From: CAZABC01 sp964483405
Lineage (GTDB): Bacteria > Chloroflexota > Limnocylindria > Limnocylindrales > CSP1-4
Assembly: GCA_964483405.1 (NCBI GenBank)
Contig: CAZABC010000001.1
Coordinates: forward strand, 206,835-270,834
Length of the DNA: 64,000 nt
Direction: 5' to 3'
Both the position numbers and the translations under genes were made by a program. Below, piece after piece: positions 48,163 through 56,960 of this stretch (within the stretch, counting starts at the first letter, position 1; every line of letters starts with the position of its first letter). Below the pieces are notes generated by a model. The model saw only the letters and a list, made by a program, of their open reading frames with translations. It was not told the DNA's origin and searched no databases.

Positions 48163-49548
48163 TCAGCCGCCGGCGGCGAGCTCGTCCCAGAAGCGGATGA
48201 AGGTCCGCACCCCGCCTTCGTAGTTGCGGAGGTCCATCCACTCGTTCGGGGCGTGGTAGTTGCCATCGGGCGGGACGAACCCGAAGAGCGTGACCGGCAG
48301 GCCCAGCACCCCCTCGAACGTCGCGACGAACGGGATCGAGCCGCCCTCGCGGACGTAGACCGGCGGCACGCCGAACTGGGCTTCGAGGGCTCGCGCCGCG
48401 GCCTGCGTCGCCGGCGCGTCGATCGCCGTCCGGGACGGGCGGCCGACGCCGAGCAAGCGGACCTCGACCCGGACGCCGGGCGGGGCGATCGCGCGAACGA
48501 ACGCCGTGAACCGCTCGTAGATCCGGTCGGGGTCCTGGCCGGCGACGAGTCGGCAGCTGATCTTCGCGCCGGCCCGGCCCGGGATGATCGTCTTGGAGCC
48601 CTCGCCGGTGAAGCCACCCCAGATGCCGCAGACGTCGAGGGTCGGCCGTGCGCCGCGTCGCTCGAGCGCCGTGTAGCCCGTCTCGCCGACGAGCGCCGGG
48701 ACGCCGATCGAGGCCGCGAATGCCTCCTCGTCGAAGGGCAGCGCGGCGAATGCGGCGCGGTCGGCCTCGTCGAGCGGGACGACGTCGTCGTAGAAGCCGG
48801 GGATCCGGATCCGGCCGTCGGGACCCTTGAGCGCGGCGATGATCTCGGCGAGCGCGTTGGCCGGGTTCGCGATGGCCCCGCCGTACTGGCCCGAGTGGAC
48901 GTCCTGGAACGGCCCGACGACCTCGACCTCCGCGTACATGATCCCGCGGAGGCCGACGGTGATCGCCGGGCGGTTGCCGTCGAAGAACCCGACGTCGCTG
49001 ATGAGCGCGACGTCACCGCCGAGCCGGTCGCGGTTCGCGAGGAGCCACGGCTCGAGGTGCTCGGAGGAGGCTTCCTCCTCGCCCTCGAAGACGAAGCGCA
49101 GGTTGACCGGCAGCGCGCCGCGCGTCGCGAGGAGCGTCGCCGCCGCCTGGACGAGGATCGCCACGTTGGCCTTGTCATCGCCGGCGCCCCGAGCGAGGAC
49201 CCGGTCGCCGACGACCGCCGGCTCGAACGGGGGCGACGTCCAGGCGTCGAGCGGATCGACCGGCTGGACGTCGTAGTGGCCGTAGGCGACGACCGTCGGG
49301 GCACCGGGGGCGCCGAGCCAGTCGGCGTAGACGATCGGGTGGCCGCCGGTCTCGCAGACCTCGACGTGGTCGAGTCCGGCCGTCGTCAGCTCGGCGGCGA
49401 GCCACTCGGCCGCTGCCCGGCAGTCGCTGGCGTGGGCGGGCAGCGTCGAGATGCTCGGGATGCGGAGGAAGTCGAGGTAACGGGCGAGCCGGTGCGCCCG
49501 GGTGGCGTCGAGGTGGGCCTCCAGGGCGGCGTCGGGCAGCGGGTGCAT
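48163..49548 (-). CDS. M20-family metallopeptidase (dipeptidase type)
   Basis: 461 residues. Zinc ligands and the general base are visible in order: YGHYDVQP (His), GAGDDKANV (bridging Asp), FEGEEEASSEHL (Glu base and ligand), LISDVGFF (Asp) and the C-terminal YHAPNEWMDL (His). The dimerisation lid domain lies at about 205-330 (DVHSGQYGGAIANPANAL). These enzymes cleave dipeptides or small peptides in the cytosol. Start ATG with GGAGGAG 5 bases upstream. A TACGAT -10 lies at 49575-49580, giving a short leader of about 20 bases. Confidence 0.92.
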   Translation of the reverse strand: MHPLPDAALEAHLDATRAHRLARYLDFLRIPSISTLPAHASDCRAAAEWLAAELTTAGLDHVEVCETGGHPIVYADWLGAPGAPTVVAYGHYDVQPVDPLDAWTSPPFEPAVVGDRVLARGAGDDKANVAILVQAAATLLATRGALPVNLRFVFEGEEEASSEHLEPWLLANRDRLGGDVALISDVGFFDGNRPAITVGLRGIMYAEVEVVGPFQDVHSGQYGGAIANPANALAEIIAALKGPDGRIRIPGFYDDVVPLDEADRAAFAALPFDEEAFAASIGVPALVGETGYTALERRGARPTLDVCGIWGGFTGEGSKTIIPGRAGAKISCRLVAGQDPDRIYERFTAFVRAIAPPGVRVEVRLLGVGRPSRTAIDAPATQAAARALEAQFGVPPVYVREGGSIPFVATFEGVLGLPVTLFGFVPPDGNYHAPNEWMDLRNYEGGVRTFIRFWDELAAGG

Positions 49549-49574
49549 CGGGGCTCCTCCAGCGGGTCGGACCG

Positions 49575-49580
49575 ATCGTA
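49575..49580 (-). promoter_or_regulatory. -10 element of the M20 peptidase gene
   Basis: TACGAT on the minus strand, about 26 bases before the ATG; the short leader carries GGAGGAG. It contrasts with the leaderless genes, which have similar hexamers but no Shine-Dalgarno. Confidence 0.45.
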
Positions 49581-49671
49581 GCCGGCCGGGAGGCGAACGG
49601 AGCGGGCCGGTCGGCCCGCTCCGTCGCGGTCTGGCGTGGTGGCCGGGTCCCGATCCCGGGCGGGTCCGCGG

Positions 49672-51594
<1,923 letters not shown>

Positions 51595-51644
51595 GAAGGA
51601 GAGCCTCCGGGGTCGGGGCCGGTGGGGAGCACCAGGCTGGGGCG

Positions 51645-51650
51645 AGTATA
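51645..51650 (-). promoter_or_regulatory. -10 element of ftsH
   Basis: TATACT on the minus strand, the best -10 match in the window by composition, with a leader of about 44 bases to the TTG. No convincing -35, so activator dependence is possible. Confidence 0.5.
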
Positions 51651-51820
51651 CCGTCGGGGGGCCGGTAGCCCGCCGGACCCGCCCCGGCGCACGGCCGGGA
51701 CGGATCGGCGGCGTCCCTTCACATCGATACGGACGATCGGGCCCGGTGGATGTCTCGCCGCTCACCACCCGGGCCGTCGAGGGGCCGCCCCCGTCGCCGG
51801 CCCATGGTCCTCGCCGGCGA

Positions 51821-51892
51821 CCGCTGGTCGTCGCCGGCCCGCCGTGCCGCCGGCCCCCGCTGGTCGTCGCCGGTCCGCCATGCGGACGGCGC
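51821..51892. repeat. 36-bp tandem duplication
   Basis: Two copies, 51821-51856 and 51857-51892, both starting CCGCTGGTCGTCGCCGG and diverging towards the right end. A partial third match lies just to the left. The second copy runs into the first of the four dyads. Confidence 0.65.
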
Positions 51893-52050
51893 ATGGACCG
51901 GACCCGTTCGACGGCGACACCGACGGTCCGATGCCTCCGATGCATGCCCCGGCGCACGAGCCGCGCTGGATCGCGCCGACCGATGCTCCGTCCGCATGAC
52001 CCGGCCGGACCTGCACCGCCCACGCTCCACTCCATGCCCCGAGTGCATGG
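51878..52050. promoter_or_regulatory. Array of four ATGC-N7-GCAT dyads at 51-52 bp spacing
   Basis: Four 19-bp sites: CCATGCGGACGGCGCATGG (51878-51896), CGATGCCTCCGATGCATGC (51929-51947), CGATGCTCCGTCCGCATGA (51981-51999) and CCATGCCCCGAGTGCATGG (52032-52050). All share C-S-ATGC, a 7-bp spacer and GCATG. Centres are at 51887, 51938, 51990 and 52041, so 51, 52 and 51 bp apart. Half-sites are 11 bp apart centre to centre, about one helical turn, and 51 bp is about five turns, so all sites face the same side of the helix. The linkers are not conserved. Probable operators of a dimeric regulator acting on ftsH or the tRNA; the protein is unknown. Confidence 0.7.
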
Positions 52051-52077
52051 TCGTGGCGCCGAACGCCGGACAGCACG

Positions 52078-52104
52078 AGGCCCCTCCGGATCCCGAAGGG
52101 GCCT
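52078..52104 (-). terminator. Hairpin downstream of tRNA-Met
   Basis: Perfect 8-bp stem AGGCCCCT (52078-52085) and AGGGGCCT (52097-52104) with an 11-base loop that can pair further. It begins 18 bases past the tRNA CCA on the minus strand. No T-tract follows, as is common in GC-rich genomes. Confidence 0.6.
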
Positions 52105-52121
52105 GTCGGTCGGTCAGGGAT

Positions 52122-52196
52122 TGGTAGCGGAGGGCGGATTCGAACCACCGACCAAGGGCTTATGAGTCCCCTGCTCTACCACTGAGCTACTCCGCC
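52122..52196 (-). tRNA. tRNA-Met (CAT anticodon)
   Basis: 75 bases including an encoded CCA. The cloverleaf folds well: acceptor GGCGGAG with CTCCGCT (G1-U72 wobble), D-stem GCTC/GAGC with loop AGTGGTA, and T-arm GGTGG-TTCGAAT-CCGCC. The anticodon stem GGGGA/GCCCT encloses loop CTCATAA, anticodon CAT, with an A-G mismatch at the base pair closing the loop. It lacks the three G-C pairs of initiator tRNA, so elongator Met is most likely. tRNA-Ile2 (lysidine-modified CAT) cannot be excluded. It has its own extended -10 16 bases upstream, and its first 10 bases overlap the end of the sensor gene. Confidence 0.93.
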
Positions 52197-53734
52197 ATGG
52201 CGAGCGGGCGGGATGGTAGCACGGTCGTGGCACCGGCGCGACCCGCCCGGCGATCCCCGCCGCGACGATGGGCGGGCCATCCGAACGGCCCCCGCAGGCC
52301 GAGCACCCGCTGGGCCATCAGGGCGCACTCGGTGGCAGCCGCCAGCGCCGCCGGGTCGAAGGCCTCGGCGTCGGGCGACGGCGCCACCACCACCCTGGCG
52401 ATCGGGCCGGGGACCCGCTCGGCGACCTCGATGACGAGGACGTCGGTCGTCGGTCCGACGGCGCCGACCTCGACGAAGGCCGGCTCCATCCCCGGGACGA
52501 ACTCGACCCGGCCGGCGTCGGTCGCGAGCTCGGCGAGGACCTCGTCGAGGAGCCGGTTCGCGGCCTCGACCGGGTCGAGGAGCGAGAGGACGTCCTCCAT
52601 CCGGTCGCGGTACGCACCGAAGTGCGGGTCGTCGTACTTGAGGTGCCTGGCCGCCACCGCCTCGAGGCGGGCCCGGACGGGCGTGTAGAGGGCGACGACG
52701 ACCAGGGTCGTCGCGACGAAGGGCAGGTCCGACGTCTCGCCCGTCACGGCGACGAAGACCCGCTGGGAGAGGACCACCGAAGCGGTGAACGCCCCCGCGA
52801 GGACCGCCGTCAGCGAGCCGTAGACGAAGGTCCGGTTGATGATCCGGTCGATCTCGTAGAGGCGGTAGCGGGTGACGGCGATCGCGATCGCGATGGGCTG
52901 GAGGGTCGTGGCGAGGTAGAACAGCACCCAGCGGTCCTGGCCCACGCCGATCGCGGGCGGAACGCTGACGAAGATGTGGACGAGGGTGATCGCCGCCCCG
53001 ACCGTCGCGAAGCCGGATGCCACGAACCAGCGGATCTGCTGGCGGGCCACGTGGTCGGTCCCGCGGTACCGGACGAGGAGCGAGATCGCCCCGAGCCCCA
53101 TGGCCGTGGCGAGCAGGTACAGGCCGATGCCGGGGTTCCCGACGGTCGTGAGGAGCTCGCGCACCGCGTGCGGCAGCTCGATCGGGTTGCCGACGGTCGG
53201 CAGGTAGATGATCGAGCCACGGCCGAATCCGAGCTCGACGAAGCGCAGGGCGGCGCCGACGACGACGACCAGGCCGACCCAGCGCCAGCGCCGGCTGACC
53301 AGCCGGCCGTCCGGGAAGACGAGCATGAGCATCGTCACGAGCGCGCCCATCGTCGGCTGGAGCGCCGTCGAGGCGAGCCAGGCGCCGATCGCCTCGGGCT
53401 GGCTCGGATCGGTGACGAGCACCGAGCCGCCGAAGATCCCCAGCAGCATCGACGCCTCGGCCAGGCCGAGCGCGCCGAGCAGCCAGCCGACGGCGTTCCG
53501 CGGCTGGGCCCGGACGACGATGTACGCCGTCAGCGCGGCCGCGAGGCCGAACAGGTGGGCCGAGAACAGGCTCGGAAGGTCGGCGCCGTAGCCGATGAGC
53601 CGGTGCTCGTCCCAGCGCGGCAGGACGACGATGAGCGACGCGAGCTGCATCGCGATCGTCGCTGCGAGCAGGCCGAGCGCGATGCGCCGGTAGGGGCGCT
53701 GCTGGCGGTCCAGGCGGAGCTTCCGTCCGATCAT
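52187..53734 (-). CDS. Sensor-type membrane protein lacking a kinase domain
   Basis: 515 residues. The ATG at 53732-53734 has AGAGGA upstream. About ten hydrophobic segments occupy residues 18-370. They resemble the multi-pass sensor region of actinobacterial and Chloroflexota histidine kinases, including the hallmark TRYRLYEIDRIINRTFVYG and TLVVVALYTPVRARLEAVAAR linker. A GAF-like region follows (about 385-480: PVEAANRLLDEVLAEL, VPGPIARVVVAPSPDAEAFDP). No HisKA or HATPase motifs exist; the protein ends with about 35 Arg/Gly/Ala-rich residues. Its stop (TAG) lies inside the tRNA gene (tRNA bases 8-10), giving a 10-bp overlap. That suggests the original 3' part was lost and the frame now runs into the tRNA. 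Confidence 0.82.
   Translation of the reverse strand: MIGRKLRLDRQQRPYRRIALGLLAATIAMQLASLIVVLPRWDEHRLIGYGADLPSLFSAHLFGLAAALTAYIVVRAQPRNAVGWLLGALGLAEASMLLGIFGGSVLVTDPSQPEAIGAWLASTALQPTMGALVTMLMLVFPDGRLVSRRWRWVGLVVVVGAALRFVELGFGRGSIIYLPTVGNPIELPHAVRELLTTVGNPGIGLYLLATAMGLGAISLLVRYRGTDHVARQQIRWFVASGFATVGAAITLVHIFVSVPPAIGVGQDRWVLFYLATTLQPIAIAIAVTRYRLYEIDRIINRTFVYGSLTAVLAGAFTASVVLSQRVFVAVTGETSDLPFVATTLVVVALYTPVRARLEAVAARHLKYDDPHFGAYRDRMEDVLSLLDPVEAANRLLDEVLAELATDAGRVEFVPGMEPAFVEVGAVGPTTDVLVIEVAERVPGPIARVVVAPSPDAEAFDPAALAAATECALMAQRVLGLRGPFGWPAHRRGGDRRAGRAGATTVLPSRPLAMAE
52213..52221 (-). promoter_or_regulatory. Extended -10 of tRNA-Met
   Basis: TGCTACCAT on the minus strand, 16 bases before the tRNA 5' end, inside the last codons of the sensor gene. 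Same 9-mer as before the DnaB-like gene and mrfA. Confidence 0.5.
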
Positions 53735-53887
53735 CGCTCGTTCCTCTTCCCTCGGTCGGCCCGCTCGGGGGCCGTCGGTGGAAGCCTCGGGCAGCGCGGC
53801 GCCGGCGCCCACGGGTAGGTGTCGGAGACGGGCCTACGTCATCCGTCGCGGGCGGCGCCGGGCATCCGGCGCAGCGGCGGCGGGTCC

Positions 53888-54460
53888 TCAGTCGGCCGGA
53901 TCGGGCCCGAAGAGGAGCGAGAGCCAGGCGTCGAGCGGCGATCGGCGGATCGACGACTCGCCCAGGCGGAGGCCCTCTGAGCCGGGCGCGTCGGCAGCCA
54001 CCGGCGGCGCGTCGGGGGCGAGGGCGAAGGGGATCTCCTTCTCGCTGCCGAGACCATGGCCCCGCGCCGCGAGCAGGATGTAGGGACGCTCCTGGATCAG
54101 CTCGAGCTCCCGCTGGAGCGACCCGACCCGCGCCGCGAGCGCGGCGTTCTCCTCGCCGGCCACCTCGACCCGCGATGTCGCCGCGGATGCCTCGCCGACC
54201 TGTCGGACGAACAGCACGACGATCCAGGCCGACACGAGAGCCCCGACCGCGAAGGCGACCCGGCGTCGGGTGACGACCGGGATCGGCAGGGCCTCGAAGG
54301 GAGGCCGAACGACCTCGACGGTCTCGGCATCGGCGATCGACCCCTCGGGCCCATCGAGCGCGGGCCCGACGGCGGGCTGGAGCGCGGGCTCCGGGGCGGG
54401 ATCGACGACGGCCGGGTCGTCGGGGGCGGGCGCGTGGCGCGGGCGGCGCAGCGATCGCAT
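53888..54460 (-). CDS. FtsB/DivIC-like septum formation initiator protein
   Basis: 190 residues. The N-terminal 75 residues are Pro/Ala-rich and cytoplasmic. One transmembrane helix follows (about 88-107, FAVGALVSAWIVVLFVRQV), then a coiled coil (about 112-145, ENAALAARVGSLQRELELIQ), and RPYILLAARGHGLGSEKEIPFALAP, the characteristic C-terminal segment of septum formation initiators. FtsB/DivIC links divisome proteins in the periplasm. The ATG at 54458-54460 was chosen over one 21 codons upstream because a full promoter (TTGACA, 17, TACCCT) ends 7 bases before it. No Shine-Dalgarno. Divergent from mrfA. Confidence 0.85.
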   Translation of the reverse strand: MRSLRRPRHAPAPDDPAVVDPAPEPALQPAVGPALDGPEGSIADAETVEVVRPPFEALPIPVVTRRRVAFAVGALVSAWIVVLFVRQVGEASAATSRVEVAGEENAALAARVGSLQRELELIQERPYILLAARGHGLGSEKEIPFALAPDAPPVAADAPGSEGLRLGESSIRRSPLDAWLSLLFGPDPAD

Positions 54461-54467
54461 CGGACGG

Positions 54468-54496
54468 AGGGTAGCTGCGCTCCAGGGTGGTGTCAA
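54468..54496 (-). promoter_or_regulatory. Sigma-70-type promoter of the FtsB-like gene (predicted leaderless)
   Basis: On the minus strand TTGACA (54491-54496), exactly 17 bases, TACCCT (54468-54473), then 7 bases to the ATG. This is the best-supported promoter in the window, and it leaves no room for a 5' leader. Confidence 0.75.
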
Positions 54497-54528
54497 CTCG
54501 GCGGGACCGGGCGGCGCGCGCATCCCGG

Positions 54529-54579
54529 CGGCCCCTCGAGCGGCGCCGTGACAGCCGAGCTGTCACGCGGCCCCTCGAG
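54529..54579. promoter_or_regulatory. Palindromic operator candidate upstream of mrfA with flanking direct repeats
   Basis: Perfect 9-bp arms CGTGACAGC (54547-54555) and GCTGTCACG (54559-54567) around a CGA centre. The palindrome is bracketed by two identical 12-mers CGGCCCCTCGAG at 54529-54540 and 54568-54579. The right arm covers the -35 position of the mrfA promoter, so a bound protein would block it. It does not resemble actinobacterial or Bacillus LexA boxes. Confidence 0.6.
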
Positions 54580-54581
54580 GC

Positions 54582-54590
54582 TGCTACCAT
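54582..54590 (+). promoter_or_regulatory. Extended -10 of mrfA
   Basis: TGCTACCAT, with a leader of about 36 bases containing GAGG shortly before the ATG at 54633. TGTCAC at the -35 position is part of the palindrome. Confidence 0.5.
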
Positions 54591-54632
54591 CCGGTCCGAC
54601 CATCAGAACGTCCGTTCCATTTCGAGGCAACG

Positions 54633-56960
54633 ATGCGCACCTACGCCCCGGCCACGGCCGCGACCGTCCTCGAGCAGCTCCTCGACGAGCCGTCGCTCGC
54701 CCGCGGCGTCGTCCACCACGAGGTCGTCCCGCCCCGCGAGGCCGTCCACGCCGACATCCCGGCCTGGCTCGACCCACGGCTCGGCACGGCGATCCGGTCC
54801 CGGGGCATCGAGCGGCTCTACTCGCACCAGGCCGAGGCGATCGAGGCGATCCGGGCCGGCGAGGACGTCGTCGTCGTCACGCCGACCGCCTCGGGCAAGA
54901 CGCTCTGCTACGCCCTGCCGACGCTCCAGGCGATCGCCGACGATCCCGGGGCGCGGGCGCTGTTCCTCTTCCCGACGAAGGCGCTCGGCCAGGACCAGGT
55001 CGCCGAGATCGGCGCGCTCGCCTCGGCCGCCGGCATCGAGGTCGCGGCAAACACGTACGACGGCGACACGCCGGCCCCGATCCGCTCGGCGATCCGGAAG
55101 GCCGGCCGGATCGTCGTCACGAACCCGGACATGCTCAACTCGGCGATCCTGCCGCACCACACGAAGTGGTTCCAGCTCTTCGAGCAGCTCCGGATCATCG
55201 TCATCGACGAGCTCCACACGTATCGCGGGGTCTTCGGCAGCCACGTGGCGAACGTCCTCCGGCGCCTGCTCCGGCTGTGCGAGCACTACGGGTCGCGGCC
55301 GGTGATCGTCTGCTGCTCGGCGACGATCGGGAACCCGGCCGAGCTCGCGGCGGCGCTCACCGGCCGGCCCGCCCGGCTCGTCGACCGCAACGGCGCCCCG
55401 TCCGGCCGGCGGCACCTGCTCCTCGTCGACCCGCCGATCCTCGACCCGGCGACCGGGGCGCGCGGCTCGCAGCTCACCCTCGCCCAGCGCTGGGCCCTGC
55501 CGTTCCTGCGGGCCGGGCGGCAGACGATCGTCTTCGGTCGCTCGCGCGTCGCGGTCGAGATCCTCCTGACCGGCCTGCGCGAGGCGCTCCGCGAGTCGTT
55601 CGGACCGCGGATGCGGGTCCGCGGCTACCGCGGCGGCTACCTGCCGACCGAGCGGCGGGCGATCGAGCGTGGCCTCCGCGACGGCGAGATCCTCGGCGTC
55701 GTCAGCACGAACGCGCTCGAGCTCGGCGTCGACATCGGCCGGCTCGACGTCTCGATCCTGGCCGGCTACCCGGGCTCGATCGCCGCGACCTGGCAGCAGT
55801 TCGGCCGGGCCGGCCGGCGGCTCGAGGAGAGCGTCTCGATCCTCGTCGCCTCGCCGGCGCCGGTCGACCGCTACGTCATCCACCATCCCGAGTTCCTGCT
55901 CGGATCGTCGCCCGAGGAGGCCCGGGTGGACCCGGACAACCTCCACGTCCTGTTCGCCCACCTCCGGGCGGCGGTCTTCGAGCGCCCGTTCGAGCCGGGC
56001 GAGGTCTTCGGCCCCGCGCCGGCCGACGACCTCCTGGCGGTCCTGGCCGAGACGGGCCACGTCCGACAGGCCGGCGACGGGCGCTGGTACTGGTCATCGG
56101 AGAACTTCCCGGCCTCGGAGATCTCGCTCCGGACGGCCGCCCCCGAGAACGTCGTCATCATCGACACGACGCCGGACCGACCACGCGTCATCGGCGAGGT
56201 CGACCTGTTCTCGGCCCAGGTCCTCGTCCACGAGCAGGCGATCTACCTCCACGAGTCGGCGCAGTACCACGTCGACAAGCTCGACTGGCACGAGCGGAAG
56301 GCGTATGTCCGGCGGGTCGACGTCGACTACTACACGTACGCCAACCGGGCGGTGACGCTCAAGCCGCTCGACATCTTCGCCGAGGCTCCCGCGACGGGCG
56401 GTCGGCGCGTCCACGGCGAGGTGATGGTCGCGAGCCTCGTCACGCTGTTCAAGAAGCTCAAGTTCGGGACCGACGAGAACGTCGGCTGGGGGCCGATCCA
56501 TCTCCCCGAGCTCGAGCTCCAGACGACCGCCTACTGGCTGACGGCCGAGACCGCGGCCGACGGGTGGCGCCGCGACGAGCTCGACGTCGCCCTGCTCGGC
56601 GCGGGACGCGCGATCCAGGCCGTCGCCGCCGTCCTGCTGATGGTCGATCCGCGCGACCTCGGGCTGGTCGGCCAGGTCCGCTCGCCCCACCACGAGGCGC
56701 CGACGATCTACCTCTACGAGGCCGTGCCCGGCGGGATCGGCCTGTCGGAGCGGCTCTGGCGGCGGCACGACGAGCTCATCGCGGGCGCCGCGGGGCTCAT
56801 CGCCTCGTGCCCCTGCGAGGCGGGCTGCCCGGCCTGCACCGGTCCGCGCCTCGAGCCGGAGTTCGACGCCAAGGCCCTCGCCCTCCGGCTCCTCGCGGCA
56901 TTGACCGCCGAGCCGCGCGTGGTGGTCGCCCCGGGGAGGGCGGCCGGCAGCGCGGCATGA
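54633..56960 (+). CDS. mrfA: DEAD/DEAH-box helicase MrfA (YprA type, DUF1998)
   Basis: 775 residues. Superfamily 2 helicase: motif I VVTPTASGKTLCYALP (about 82-97), motif II VIDELHTYRG (about 190), motif III CCSATIGNP, motif V TNALELGVDIG, and motif VI QQFGRAGRR. The C-terminal MrfA-specific domain carries four cysteines (SCPCEAGCPACTGP, about 725-738), the likely zinc site of DUF1998. In Bacillus, MrfA with exonuclease MrfB excises mitomycin C lesions independently of UvrABC. The downstream gene is MrfB-like and overlaps its stop by ATGA, so the pair is conserved here. Confidence 0.93.
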   Translation: MRTYAPATAATVLEQLLDEPSLARGVVHHEVVPPREAVHADIPAWLDPRLGTAIRSRGIERLYSHQAEAIEAIRAGEDVVVVTPTASGKTLCYALPTLQAIADDPGARALFLFPTKALGQDQVAEIGALASAAGIEVAANTYDGDTPAPIRSAIRKAGRIVVTNPDMLNSAILPHHTKWFQLFEQLRIIVIDELHTYRGVFGSHVANVLRRLLRLCEHYGSRPVIVCCSATIGNPAELAAALTGRPARLVDRNGAPSGRRHLLLVDPPILDPATGARGSQLTLAQRWALPFLRAGRQTIVFGRSRVAVEILLTGLREALRESFGPRMRVRGYRGGYLPTERRAIERGLRDGEILGVVSTNALELGVDIGRLDVSILAGYPGSIAATWQQFGRAGRRLEESVSILVASPAPVDRYVIHHPEFLLGSSPEEARVDPDNLHVLFAHLRAAVFERPFEPGEVFGPAPADDLLAVLAETGHVRQAGDGRWYWSSENFPASEISLRTAAPENVVIIDTTPDRPRVIGEVDLFSAQVLVHEQAIYLHESAQYHVDKLDWHERKAYVRRVDVDYYTYANRAVTLKPLDIFAEAPATGGRRVHGEVMVASLVTLFKKLKFGTDENVGWGPIHLPELELQTTAYWLTAETAADGWRRDELDVALLGAGRAIQAVAAVLLMVDPRDLGLVGQVRSPHHEAPTIYLYEAVPGGIGLSERLWRRHDELIAGAAGLIASCPCEAGCPACTGPRLEPEFDAKALALRLLAALTAEPRVVVAPGRAAGSAA

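Larger units (their letters stand above)
51651..52077. other. Non-coding interval between ftsH and the tRNA
   Basis: About 430 bp. Frames are open across it on several strands, but the translations are Arg/Gly/Pro-rich and lack conserved features, and no start has a ribosome site. It holds a 36-bp tandem duplication (51821-51892) and four regularly spaced inverted repeats (51878-52050). Confidence 0.7.

Noticed and set aside
51719..52048. Possible 109-residue protein upstream of ftsH
   Set aside because: Starts without a ribosome site, composition is Arg/Ala/Gly-rich, and the repeats in it derive from the DNA duplication and dyads. The FtsH frame is also open here, but the extra residues do not resemble FtsH.
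51821..52050. CRISPR array
   Set aside because: The 36-bp unit is a direct tandem with no spacers, and the dyads are 19-bp operators with 32-33 bp unconserved linkers. There is no cas gene in the window.
52122..52196. Initiator tRNA-Met
   Set aside because: Initiators have three G-C pairs at the anticodon stem end and a mismatched 1-72 pair. This one has an A-G mismatch next to the loop and a G-U 1-72 pair.
52187..53734. Histidine kinase
   Set aside because: The sensor half is kinase-like, but no H-box, N-box or G-box can be found before the stop.
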